From positions 44,512 through 108,511 of the forward strand of contig JBIKUD010000005.1 of NCBI GenBank assembly GCA_044347745.1: a DNA stretch of 64,000 nt. The letters run 5' to 3'. Position 1 is the stretch's first letter. Each line of letters opens with the position of its first letter. This DNA comes from JAIBBV01 sp044347745 (lineage in GTDB: Bacteria; Bdellovibrionota_C; UBA2361; JAFLCA01). Shown here one piece after another: positions 17,764-26,398 of the stretch. A program made the translations under genes and the position numbers. A model generated the notes under the pieces. It saw only the letters and a program-made list of their open reading frames with translations. It was not told the origin of the DNA and ran no database searches.

Positions 17764-19686
17764 TTAGTGCAGAATATCATCAAGTAAGAATGCTTTTGAT
17801 TTGAGATTCGACTGTGGCGATTGTTTAGAAGTAACTTCGGTTTTTGAGTTCCTTCGTAAGTCGAGTAATTGACGTACGGTGTGACTAATTGCCTTCAGTT
17901 CAATAGGCTTGCTTACGCAGCGATCTACCCCTAATTTGAGAAATTTTTCAACATCAAACGCAAACGCTCTGCTGGTAATCAGCAAAATTGGAGTTTGCGT
18001 GAGCTTAGGTTGGGCCCGAAGTGAGTTGCACATTTCGTCAAGTTTTGAATCAGAATTATTATTATCAATTATTATTAAATCGATGTATTGCTGAGCCGCT
18101 AGCTGACTTGCCTCTAGTTGGTTCTCTGCACTGAGCACATGAAAGGCACAGTGAGTCAGATGGCGCACGAGCATATTCCGCTCTGCATTTGATTGTTGGA
18201 GTACCAGGACGTGCTCACCTTGGCCAACGATTGCTGAATGCGGTACTTCGCTTTGTTCGCGCATAGCTGGGTTAAATTCAAGTGCTGGAAAAATTAACCA
18301 AAATTGAGAGCCTTGGCCTGGAGTTGAAGAAAAATCAATCAGGCCCCCGTTCATTTCAGCAAGTCGCTTGGTAAGAGGCATTCCGAGTCCGGTGCCCATT
18401 TGGTTTATTGAATAGCTGTGGTCAACACGCTCAAAGGGAGCGAATACTTTATGGCGGTCGCCTTGATCTATGCCTACTCCACTATCTTTAACGACTATTT
18501 TAATTTTGCTGCCCGGAATTCGCTCAGCCCAGCACTCAATCAAACCGCCATCCGGTGTGTATTTAATGGCGTTTGTAAGCATATTAATAAGCATTTGGCG
18601 AGCATGGCGCCTATCGCAAGCAAAAGCCAACGCTTCAGTCTGTGGTCGCATGATAAGCTTGTGTTTTTTGGCGTCAGCTTGTGAACGCACTACGTTGGTT
18701 AGGTCTTGGAGTAAATCTCCCACCAATATTTCCACTTTGCTTGGAGCCAGTTTGCCGCTTTCGCTTTTGGCGTAGTCAAGTACGTCGTTAATGAGCTCAA
18801 GCAGGTGCTGGCCATTGCCTCTCACCATCTTTAGAGTTTCCAATTGGTCATTGGTCACTGGTCCGCAAAGACCATCAAGCACAAGCTCGACGGCATTAAG
18901 CATGATGCCCAGTGGGCCTCGAATTTCATGACTCAAATTCGCAAGAAACCCTGTCTTGGCTTTAACCGACTCTTCAGAAACCCGGCGCATGCGCACTAAT
19001 TCGCCCGTATATTGGGCATTTATCAGGGCTAAGCTGCTTTGTAGCGCCAAGAGACGCAAAATTTCTTGATCTCCAGTGCTCGGTAAATTGCCCTTTTTAA
19101 GTCCAACGCGCAAACTACCCATGATGCTGCCGGCAAAGGCAATAGGATGTATCATTACATCGGGGCTGGGCTTGGCCTCTACCTCATCCATTGCACCGGA
19201 TAACATAGCCTGTGCGCTTGAGCGAAATGGTTTTCCGAGCACAAATGAGGAGTGATACAGGCCTGACTCTTTATCAAAAAGAGCTAATTCTGCCGATTCT
19301 GCATGAAGCAGTTTAAAAGCAAGGGCAACTACTCGCTCAAGGGTCTGAGAAAGTTCCTCTTTTGACGTAATTCTGCGCTCGATAAGATTAATTGAAAGCG
19401 AGCTGTTTTTTCGCTCTACCTCGCGAATGAGATTTCCGAGCAAAGTTTCGAGTGATTTAAATCGGGTTTCAACTCCTAGCCCATGCGCAATGCGATACAT
19501 GCTGCGCTTAAGGTCTTCTCGCGAGATTATAAAAAAGAGGACAATGCTCCAGCCAAGTAAATTGGCTGCTGCTACAATGTTGGGGCTAATCCAGGCAGGA
19601 GAAACGCCTTGAGATACAAAAAGCACCGGGACCACGGCAAGTAGTCCGATGAGGCAGCACAAAATGTAGGTAACAACCTTCTTCAA
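17764..19686 (-). CDS. Membrane hybrid histidine kinase with GAF domain and degenerate receiver
   Basis: 640 aa. Two TM helices (about 5-25 and 36-54), a coiled segment, a GAF-like domain (about 115-225), the HisKA dimerisation domain with phospho-acceptor His253 (FLANLSHEIRGPLG), and a HATPase domain with N box (NMLTNAIKYT), G1 (DSGVGI) and G2 (GTGLGMPL). A C-terminal receiver (about 490-605) has Asp541 in DLIIIDNN and Lys593 in VSKPIE. However, the acidic pair expected after the first strand is replaced (HVLVLQQSN), so phosphotransfer there is doubtful. No response regulator adjoins. The very short periplasmic loop suggests sensing in the membrane or cytoplasm. Confidence 0.88.
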   Translation of the reverse strand: MKKVVTYILCCLIGLLAVVPVLFVSQGVSPAWISPNIVAAANLLGWSIVLFFIISREDLKRSMYRIAHGLGVETRFKSLETLLGNLIREVERKNSSLSINLIERRITSKEELSQTLERVVALAFKLLHAESAELALFDKESGLYHSSFVLGKPFRSSAQAMLSGAMDEVEAKPSPDVMIHPIAFAGSIMGSLRVGLKKGNLPSTGDQEILRLLALQSSLALINAQYTGELVRMRRVSEESVKAKTGFLANLSHEIRGPLGIMLNAVELVLDGLCGPVTNDQLETLKMVRGNGQHLLELINDVLDYAKSESGKLAPSKVEILVGDLLQDLTNVVRSQADAKKHKLIMRPQTEALAFACDRRHARQMLINMLTNAIKYTPDGGLIECWAERIPGSKIKIVVKDSGVGIDQGDRHKVFAPFERVDHSYSINQMGTGLGMPLTKRLAEMNGGLIDFSSTPGQGSQFWLIFPALEFNPAMREQSEVPHSAIVGQGEHVLVLQQSNAERNMLVRHLTHCAFHVLSAENQLEASQLAAQQYIDLIIIDNNNSDSKLDEMCNSLRAQPKLTQTPILLITSRAFAFDVEKFLKLGVDRCVSKPIELKAISHTVRQLLDLRRNSKTEVTSKQSPQSNLKSKAFLLDDILH

Positions 19687-20029
19687 AACTTAAAAATCCC
19701 CTGTCGTTCGGCACTCAGTATGCGAACTTTTACGTTTAAGCGCCACAAAATCGAAGAGCTACAGCTAGTTATATCGGTAGTCCGAGTGGCAAACATAAGC
19801 CATATTGTGTTCCTCTGTTGGGCTAACCCCCTTAATACTATTGGGAAATTTGCTCGAGCCCAGTACGTTTGCTACCTCTTTGGCAGGGCGAGGAGCGCGA
19901 CAAAATCTGGAAACAAATTTTTAGAACCTGGGTTATTTGGCCTGAGGAGTGGACATTTGAGTAGTCTTAAGAACCATGGGTAATATTCCCAGGTAATAGG
20001 CTGCAAGATACTTTTTTATTCATATTAAA
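19687..20029. other. Divergent intergenic region, no gene seen
   Basis: 343 bp between the kinase gene start (minus) and the pseudokinase start (plus). It must hold both promoters. A loose inverted motif CCATGGGTAATATTCCCAGG occurs near 19974-19993. The ATG at 20030 has no Shine-Dalgarno sequence (TTTTTTATTCATATTAAA precedes it). An 87-codon open frame here has no coding character. Confidence 0.45.
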
Positions 20030-21070
20030 ATGACATCACCAAACACAGCACCAGAACCACGCCCTCCAGATGATCATAATCCAGATGGAGGAGAGGCCCC
20101 ATTGGTGCCGCCGATCTCTAACGGGGCTCGTAGCTTAGAGCTCATGTCCGGAGCTATGGTTGGTTCCTATAAAGTAGATGCCTTTATTGCCCGAGGATCT
20201 AAAGCTTTTGTGTACGCTGCAAAAGACCAAGACAATAAGAAAGTGGCGCTCAAATTCGGCGATGTTGCGGCTCGTGGGGAATGGACCCATTCGCTTGATG
20301 AAATTCCCTATGAAAGATCCCATTTATTCCTTAGTCCAGACGAAAGCCCCTCTCATGTAATTTTTATCAAGCCAGATACTGGCTTCGAATCTACCTTTCT
20401 AAGTGCTGCTGAAGTTGATGGCTTTATTCTTAAACAACATGAAATCCTCACTAGAGCTAAGCACCCGAATATAGTTCGGCTAAAGGGCGCTGGGCTCGAG
20501 CGTTATAATGATAGACCCATATTAGTTATGGAGAAACTTGAGGGTGAAACTCTACGCGAAAAAATGCGGTTGCTCCATGGCATCCGGGTAGCGCATTTCG
20601 AACAAATAGCGAATGCGCTACTTAAACTTAAGGACTCAGGAAAGCTTGACGCTCATCGAAACATAAAGCCAGAGAATATTATTATCTCGCGCTCGGGAAA
20701 AGTTACCTTGCTAGACCCATCGCCGCATCCAGATGAATTCAATGGGCGATTAATCACCAGCGCGGCCTACAATCCACTTCTGTTAACTGATTTCAAAGCG
20801 GATGTGATGGCCTTGGGAATTATTCTTTACGAAATTTACACTGGTGTCTGTCCGTTTGGCCAAACTCCTTATCCGCGAGCGCATAACCGCTCAGGAGAGG
20901 ACTATGAATCGCTCGCTCTCAACTTTTATCTGTCTATTGAACCTATGCGTTATTTTAACCCCGATCCACCTGAAGAAATGAGTGCGATAGTAAATCGCTG
21001 CATACAAGATCCAGACTACGGACTTAGAGATTTTTGCGAGGAACTAGCGAAGTTTCTGAGGACGCCATAA
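20030..21070 (+). CDS. Ser/Thr protein kinase-like protein, probable pseudokinase
   Basis: 346 aa. A Pro-rich N-terminal 45 residues precede a kinase fold: glycine loop IARGSKAFVYAA, VALK lysine Lys75, a roughly 45-residue insertion, ILTRAKHPNIVRLKG, hinge VMEKLEGETL, and C-lobe FKADVMALGIILYEIYTGVCPF. The catalytic loop reads AHRNIKPENI, so the HRD Asp is Asn211, and the DFG motif is DPS (Asp229). Loss of the HRD Asp normally abolishes phosphotransfer, so this is likely a regulatory, ATP-binding or scaffold protein. No TM segment or PASTA domain. Function inferred from family only. Confidence 0.82.
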   Translation: MTSPNTAPEPRPPDDHNPDGGEAPLVPPISNGARSLELMSGAMVGSYKVDAFIARGSKAFVYAAKDQDNKKVALKFGDVAARGEWTHSLDEIPYERSHLFLSPDESPSHVIFIKPDTGFESTFLSAAEVDGFILKQHEILTRAKHPNIVRLKGAGLERYNDRPILVMEKLEGETLREKMRLLHGIRVAHFEQIANALLKLKDSGKLDAHRNIKPENIIISRSGKVTLLDPSPHPDEFNGRLITSAAYNPLLLTDFKADVMALGIILYEIYTGVCPFGQTPYPRAHNRSGEDYESLALNFYLSIEPMRYFNPDPPEEMSAIVNRCIQDPDYGLRDFCEELAKFLRTP

Positions 21071-21076
21071 CAGCTC

Positions 21077-22618
21077 CTATTCCCATTCAATGGTAGCTGG
21101 CGGCTTACTAGAAATATCCAGCACCACGCGGTTGACTCCCCGTACTTCATTAATGATGCGATTGCTCACTTTTCTAAGAACCTCTTGCGGCAAATAGGCC
21201 CAGTCGGCGGTCATGCCGTCATCGGAGTGCACGGCACGAAGTCCAATTGTTTGCTCATAGGTTCGCCCGTCGCCCATAACACCAACGCTGCTTACGGGTA
21301 AAAGAACCGCAAAACTTTGCCAGAGCCGAGTATACCAGCCTGCGCTGCGTATCTCTTCCAAGAAAATGGCATCTGCCTTTTGCAAAATAGCAATGCGCTC
21401 TGGGGTGACTTCTCCAAGCACGCGCACGGCTAATCCTGGACCTGGAAAAGGCTGCCGCTGCAGAATTTCTTCCGGCATATCGAGCTCGCGTCCTATGACG
21501 CGCACTTCATCTTTAAAAAGTTCACGGAATGGCTCAAGTAGCTTAAGCTTCATGCGCTCAGGTAAACCGCCTACGTTGTGGTGACTCTTAATCGTAACTG
21601 AAGGACCTCGCACAGAGACGCTTTCAATTACATCGGGATACAAAGTACCTTGCACAAGATGAGAAACATTTGGGATATGTTTTGCCTCTTCCTCAAACAC
21701 TTCAATAAAAACGCGTCCAATAATTTTACGTTTTTGTTCAGGGTTTGTGACGCCCTTAAGTTCTGAAAGAAACTGAGCACTGGCATCAACAAGCTTCACA
21801 TTCAGGTCGAGCTGGGTAAGTCGCTTATACACCTGCTCCGCTTCGTTGTGACGCAAAAGACCATTATCTACAAAAATACAGTGAAGGCGTTTTCCTATGG
21901 CTCTATGCACCAGCACCGCGGCCACGGTTGAATCAACACCTCCGCTTAGCCCGCAAATCACATTTGCATCAGGGCCTACCGTGTCTTTAATTCGCTTAAT
22001 TGAGGCATCAACAAATTTTTCGCCGCCCCAATCAGACGTCATTTGTGCAACGCCGAATATAAACTCTTTTAAGATCTCTTTACCTTGTTTTGAATGAACA
22101 ACTTCAGGATGAAACTGAACGGCATACATTTTTTTAGCGGCATTGCCGATTGCAGCAGGTATTTCCCCTTTACTACTTGCCAATAAGCTAAAGCCTGTCG
22201 GCAATTGGCTTACATAATCGCCATGGCTCATCCAAACGGTGGTATGGCTTTGTGGGGAAAGAGAATTAAAAATTCCCGTATGAGAGTGGATCGCGACTTC
22301 CGCGTGACCGTATTCCCTACTGCTTCCAGGCGATACCTTACCGCCCAGACAATGCGCCATAAGTTGCATGCCGTAGCACACTCCTAAGGTTGGTAACCCA
22401 CATGACAGCCAAGCTTGGTTAAATTTGGGGGCATCAGCGTCGGTGACGGAAGCAGGGCCGCCGCTTAACACCAATGCACCAATATGAGAAAGGTCAAGGG
22501 AGGCGGGGTCGGTCCAACAGGGCTTTATTTCAGAAAAGACCCCAAATTCACGGGCGCGCCGAGCAATTAACTGGGTAAATTGAGAGCCGAAATCGAGAAT
22601 AAGTACACTTTTGCCCAT
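21077..22618 (-). CDS. guaA: GMP synthase (glutamine-hydrolysing)
   Basis: 513 aa, the usual length. The N-terminal class I amidotransferase has the nucleophile in GVCYGMQLMAH and the His/Glu in VQFHPEV. The ATP-pyrophosphatase domain has SGGVDSTVAA. The C-terminal dimerisation domain ends in PPATIEWE, the near-invariant family ending. Converts XMP to GMP in purine synthesis. Its 5' side carries the hairpin-rich 22672-22784 region; downstream it converges on the pseudokinase gene with six bases between stops. Confidence 0.98.
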   Translation of the reverse strand: MGKSVLILDFGSQFTQLIARRAREFGVFSEIKPCWTDPASLDLSHIGALVLSGGPASVTDADAPKFNQAWLSCGLPTLGVCYGMQLMAHCLGGKVSPGSSREYGHAEVAIHSHTGIFNSLSPQSHTTVWMSHGDYVSQLPTGFSLLASSKGEIPAAIGNAAKKMYAVQFHPEVVHSKQGKEILKEFIFGVAQMTSDWGGEKFVDASIKRIKDTVGPDANVICGLSGGVDSTVAAVLVHRAIGKRLHCIFVDNGLLRHNEAEQVYKRLTQLDLNVKLVDASAQFLSELKGVTNPEQKRKIIGRVFIEVFEEEAKHIPNVSHLVQGTLYPDVIESVSVRGPSVTIKSHHNVGGLPERMKLKLLEPFRELFKDEVRVIGRELDMPEEILQRQPFPGPGLAVRVLGEVTPERIAILQKADAIFLEEIRSAGWYTRLWQSFAVLLPVSSVGVMGDGRTYEQTIGLRAVHSDDGMTADWAYLPQEVLRKVSNRIINEVRGVNRVVLDISSKPPATIEWE

Positions 22619-22671
22619 AAGGACTCTCCCAGGGGGTAGTTGATTGTTTGAGAGGCTGTTGGCACAGCAGT

Positions 22672-22784
22672 ATACTTAGCGCCCTTGAAATTTGAAAGAA
22701 ACAAATGCTCAGAAACTGATCGTTTCTGAACCAATTTTTGCGCTAAGTATTTGTGTCACTGGCATTTTTGCTGACGCAAAAATG
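22672..22784. repeat. Nested perfect hairpins between der and guaA
   Basis: An 11-bp inverted repeat ATACTTAGCGC (22672-22682) / GCGCTAAGTAT (22740-22750) encloses a perfect 8-bp hairpin TCAGAAAC-TGATC-GTTTCTGA (22709-22729). A second perfect 9-bp hairpin, CATTTTTGC-TGAC-GCAAAAATG, follows at 22763-22784. A third relative of the arm, GCGCTGAGTATC, lies at 22790-22801, next to the der stop. The region is transcribed toward guaA. It may terminate der, attenuate guaA, or be a repetitive palindromic element. It does not look like a purine riboswitch. Confidence 0.7.
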
Positions 22785-22802
22785 AAATGCGCTGAGTATC
22801 TT

Positions 22803-24245
22803 CTATTCGTCTACCAAGTCGTCAAGAGCTGGTTCTACCTCTTCGTGTTCGGTGTTATCGGGCCGCGCACCCCTATTCTCTTTGCTAATGCGCTTTCGAA
22901 GTGAGAGCCGGATATCAACACCGGTAAATGGCTCATGGTCTCGAATGACATTTCTAATGTAACGTAGATACGAGAAATTAATGCGTTTGGGGTGATTCAC
23001 AAACAAAATAAAGGTAGGCGGCTCGCAAGCAACCTGAGTGGCAAAATAAAGCCGAATAGGCTCTCCGTGATAAGACGGTGGGGCATTCAATTCAAAAGCT
23101 CTATTGAGAATTCGGTTAAGTTCGGAAGTACGTAGCCGCACTCTTCTCGCTGCAAATACTTCTTTTACCTTCTCGAGGACTGCCTGGCAGCGCCGACCGG
23201 TAAGCGCCGAAGTGAAAACGATTGGCGCATAGGTAGCGAATTTAAGTTGTTCGTACACCGCACGTTCAAAATCTTTGACGGTGCGATGATCTTTCTCAAG
23301 AGCGTCCCATTTGTTGACTACAATCACAAGTCCACGCCCGCGCTCATGAATGAGTCCCGCAATTTTTTGATCCTGCTCACTTGGTGGTCCTTCTGTGGCA
23401 TCAATAACCAATACTGCAACATCGCAGCGCGCCAAGGCACGCAAGGTGCGCATCGTACTCAGATGCTCAAGTGAACTGGCATCAATTTTGGCTCGTTTTC
23501 TTAATCCCGCGGTGTCCACAAACACGTAATCGGTGCCATCTGCAGAAAATTGGACGTCGATGGGGTCTCTTGTCGTTCCGGCAATGGGCGAGGTAATAAG
23601 TCTGTCTTCGCCTAATATTTTGTTTACAAGGCTAGACTTGCCAGCATTCGGCTTGCCCACAATGGCCACACGTATCGCCGAACTTTCGCTGGGTGGGGCA
23701 AAAGTTTCCTCTTCTTCGCCCTCATTCACCGTAAGTGGCTTGAGATTAAGCTCAGTTTGAACACGTTGAACGAGCATGTCGAGGCCCTTATGATGGGCGG
23801 CGCTCACATGAAGAATTTCCTCAATACCAAGAGAATAAAGATCTGCAGCAGTGCTTTCTGCTTCATCTTTTTCACATTTATTAGCAACCCAAAGTACGGG
23901 TTTTCCGGTTTGACGGAGGTAGTCAACAACCTGATAGTCGAGTGCATGGGTGCCGTGCATTCCGTCGAGCACGGCAATAACTAAGTCAGCTTCAGACAGG
24001 GCAAGCTCACACTGATGGCGAACCTCTGCATGCAAGTCTCCATCTTCTTCGCCGACCATACCCCCGGTATCAATGAGCGTAAACGGATCGCCATATCGCG
24101 CTACAAGCGCATAACTTCTATCACGCGTAACGCCCGGTGCATTCTGAACCAGGGCAACTTTTTTGCCCACAAGCGCGTTAAAAAGGCTCGATTTGCCCAC
24201 ATTGGTGCGCCCAACTATAGCTACGGATGGAATTTCTTTTGTCAT
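22803..24245 (-). CDS. der: Ribosome-assembly GTPase Der (EngA)
   Basis: 480 aa with the family's unique two tandem G domains. First: GRTNVGKSSLFNAL, DTGG, NKCE. Second: GKPNAGKSSLVNKI, DTAG, NKWD. The C-terminal KH-like domain ends in an acidic tail. It is needed for 50S subunit maturation. The ATG overlaps the rnc stop by four bases (ATGA), which implies translational coupling with the upstream RNase III gene. Confidence 0.97.
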   Translation of the reverse strand: MTKEIPSVAIVGRTNVGKSSLFNALVGKKVALVQNAPGVTRDRSYALVARYGDPFTLIDTGGMVGEEDGDLHAEVRHQCELALSEADLVIAVLDGMHGTHALDYQVVDYLRQTGKPVLWVANKCEKDEAESTAADLYSLGIEEILHVSAAHHKGLDMLVQRVQTELNLKPLTVNEGEEEETFAPPSESSAIRVAIVGKPNAGKSSLVNKILGEDRLITSPIAGTTRDPIDVQFSADGTDYVFVDTAGLRKRAKIDASSLEHLSTMRTLRALARCDVAVLVIDATEGPPSEQDQKIAGLIHERGRGLVIVVNKWDALEKDHRTVKDFERAVYEQLKFATYAPIVFTSALTGRRCQAVLEKVKEVFAARRVRLRTSELNRILNRAFELNAPPSYHGEPIRLYFATQVACEPPTFILFVNHPKRINFSYLRYIRNVIRDHEPFTGVDIRLSLRKRISKENRGARPDNTEHEEVEPALDDLVDE

Positions 24246-25000
24246 ACATTCTCCTCAGAGGCTACCAATTGCAAAAGCGCTTGAGCTGCGGCTTCCTGCT
24301 GAGAGGCTTTTTTAGTGTTGCCTCGGCCTCGTCCGAGCATCACTCCATTAACTTGCACAATCGAAATAAAAAGTGGGGCGTGTTCTGGGCCCTCTACGCA
24401 TTCAAGAAGATACACTGGGGCTTCTTGTCCCTTGGCATGTAGGGCTTCTTGGAGTTCCGTTTTGGGGTCTCTTGGTTCAACATTTGAGATAAGTTCAGAA
24501 AAGAGGACTCGCACTGTTGCGTGCGCGGGCGCATAACCGCCTTCGCGGTAAATAGCACCCATAAGCGCTTCAAACACATCAGCCAAAATTGACGGGCGGT
24601 CCGCTCCCCCATTCGCAATCTCTCCTCGGCTTAGTTTGATAAGAGGTCCAAGATTAAGACTTCGTGATACTTGAGCTAGAGAGCCAGTGTTTACCAGCGC
24701 TGCACGCATCTTCGATAAGTCACCTTCTCGGGCTTCGGGATGTTTATCGAGCAGCAAATGCGCAATTGCCAAATCCAATACAGCGTCGCCCAAAAACTCT
24801 AATCTTTCATAGTCCGATTTGTGGCCCTTTACTTGAAGGGAGCGATGCGTCAGCGCACGCTCAAGCCAACGTCTTTCTTTGAAGTGATATTGTATTTTTT
24901 CTTCAAGCTGATCATAAAGCGCAGGATCTACGGGCGTGTGGTCAGCCGGCGCTTCTTGGTTTGATTCTAGTTCCAATGCTTCTTGATTATCGGTGCTCAT
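24242..25000 (-). CDS. rnc: Ribonuclease III
   Basis: 252 aa. The catalytic domain has the signature YERLEFLGDAVLDLAIA and the second acidic cluster (ADVFEALMGAIYREGG). The C-terminal double-stranded RNA-binding domain starts near 175 (PKTELQEALHAKGQEAP) and ends NTKKASQQEAAAQALLQL. An N-terminal extension of about 28 residues is Glu/Pro-rich. It processes rRNA precursors and other dsRNA and is coupled to der, both acting on the ribosome. The preceding 249 bp (25001-25249) hold no gene, only the promoter and the end of mnmA. Confidence 0.96.
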   Translation of the reverse strand: MSTDNQEALELESNQEAPADHTPVDPALYDQLEEKIQYHFKERRWLERALTHRSLQVKGHKSDYERLEFLGDAVLDLAIAHLLLDKHPEAREGDLSKMRAALVNTGSLAQVSRSLNLGPLIKLSRGEIANGGADRPSILADVFEALMGAIYREGGYAPAHATVRVLFSELISNVEPRDPKTELQEALHAKGQEAPVYLLECVEGPEHAPLFISIVQVNGVMLGRGRGNTKKASQQEAAAQALLQLVASEENV

Positions 25001-25249
25001 GAAACAAATTCCTTACTCAGGTCACGCGGCGCTTGGGTCTTCCTTGGAGGAGTCTAAAGAGCTTAGGCAAAATAGACTGCGAATACCAATTGAACGATTT
25101 TTTAACGAAAATACGCACCGCGAATGGGTTTAAACGCGAGGTAAGGCGAGCTCTGGGCTGTAGTCTAGCGATACAACTTCACCACAAAACCGTCTTATCA
25201 CCGCGCTATTGTAACGTATCTGCCTTGTAAATTCAATCTTAGGGCCCTA

Positions 25250-26398
25250 CTAAGGCTGGGCAGACTTTTCAGTAAAAACTGAATGGAAGGGGCAGATTAT
25301 GCCTCCCCCGAGCACCACTTCGTTATTGAGGTCAAAAAATACCGCGCTTTGCCCGGGCGAAACCGTCGTCCATTCATTCTTGAAGTGCGCGCGAGCTCGG
25401 CCATCTGCTGTAACTTCCAGAGTCACGGGCACTCCTTTATGTCGGTGCCTAAGCTGCGCAATTACTTCAAGCTGCCGAACTCCTGAAGAAGGTGGTTGGG
25501 TTGAGGGGTGGATCCAATTACAAACAGAAACTTCAAAACTTTCTCTTTCAAGGTCCGATTTTTTGCCGACAATTACAGCATTTTTTTCTGGTATGAGCTC
25601 CACGACATAGGTAGGTTCTGCGCTACCACCTACCCCTAGTCCACGTCGCTGCCCCACCGTAAACTGGTGAATACCTTCATGCTCGCCGACTGGAGTTCCG
25701 TTAGTATCATAGATAAACCCTTTACGCTTTTGAGCGCCTAGGCGAACCAAAAAATCTTTTACTGGACCCGATACAAAACAAATATCTTGGCTTTCGGGCT
25801 TTTCTGCCGTCACGAGGCCAGCAGCGCGAGCAATTTCTCTCACCTCGGTTTTATGAAGGTGCCCTATCGGAAACCTCGTACGTTTAAGCTCTTCTGGTTT
25901 GATGCCATAGAGGAAATATGCCTGATCTTTTTCTGCGTCGACCCCACGCATTAAGACTGGTCCATGAGCCTCTTGCCCGACACGTGCATAGTGGCCTGTA
26001 GCAACTGCGGCAAATTGAAGCGCTGATACTCTGTCTCTGAGCTCGCGAAATTTTACTTTATTATTACATTCAACGCAGGGGTTGGGTGTTAGGCCTTGGG
26101 CATAACTCTGGACAAAGGGAGAAATAACTTCGCGACGGAAGGTCTCTTCGAAATCAAATACGTAATATGGAACCCCCAGTTTTGCGGCGACCTGACGCGC
26201 ATCTGCAAAATCATCGGGTGCGCAGCAGGTTGCGCGGCTTTTACTTCCACCATTTTGGCGGTAGTCCCACACCTGCATCGAGATACCAATAAGATCGTGC
26301 CCGTCTTGCTTAAGCAGCATTGCTGCAACAGACGAATCAACTCCGCCTGACATGGCTACAGCAATTCGGTTGGCATTTGCTGGGTCAGAGGTGAGCAT
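25250..26398 (-). CDS. mnmA: tRNA-specific 2-thiouridylase
   Basis: 382 aa from the ATG at 26398, which has AAGGA eight bases upstream; an in-frame ATG at 26467 would add 23 residues inside the preceding gene and is unlikely. PP-loop SGGVDSSVAAML at residues 17-28, catalytic Cys in TPNPCVECN, second Cys in QDICFVSG. Makes s2U34 in tRNA-Lys, Glu and Gln using sulfur relayed from a cysteine desulfurase. It overlaps the desulfurase gene by 14 bp, a pairing that fits the pathway. Confidence 0.96.
   Translation of the reverse strand: MLTSDPANANRIAVAMSGGVDSSVAAMLLKQDGHDLIGISMQVWDYRQNGGSKSRATCCAPDDFADARQVAAKLGVPYYVFDFEETFRREVISPFVQSYAQGLTPNPCVECNNKVKFRELRDRVSALQFAAVATGHYARVGQEAHGPVLMRGVDAEKDQAYFLYGIKPEELKRTRFPIGHLHKTEVREIARAAGLVTAEKPESQDICFVSGPVKDFLVRLGAQKRKGFIYDTNGTPVGEHEGIHQFTVGQRRGLGVGGSAEPTYVVELIPEKNAVIVGKKSDLERESFEVSVCNWIHPSTQPPSSGVRQLEVIAQLRHRHKGVPVTLEVTADGRARAHFKNEWTTVSPGQSAVFFDLNNEVVLGGGIICPFHSVFTEKSAQP

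Noticed and set aside
22619..22802. Purine riboswitch upstream of guaA
   Set aside because: The hairpins are simple perfect stems; no three-way junction with the conserved loop sequences could be laid out.
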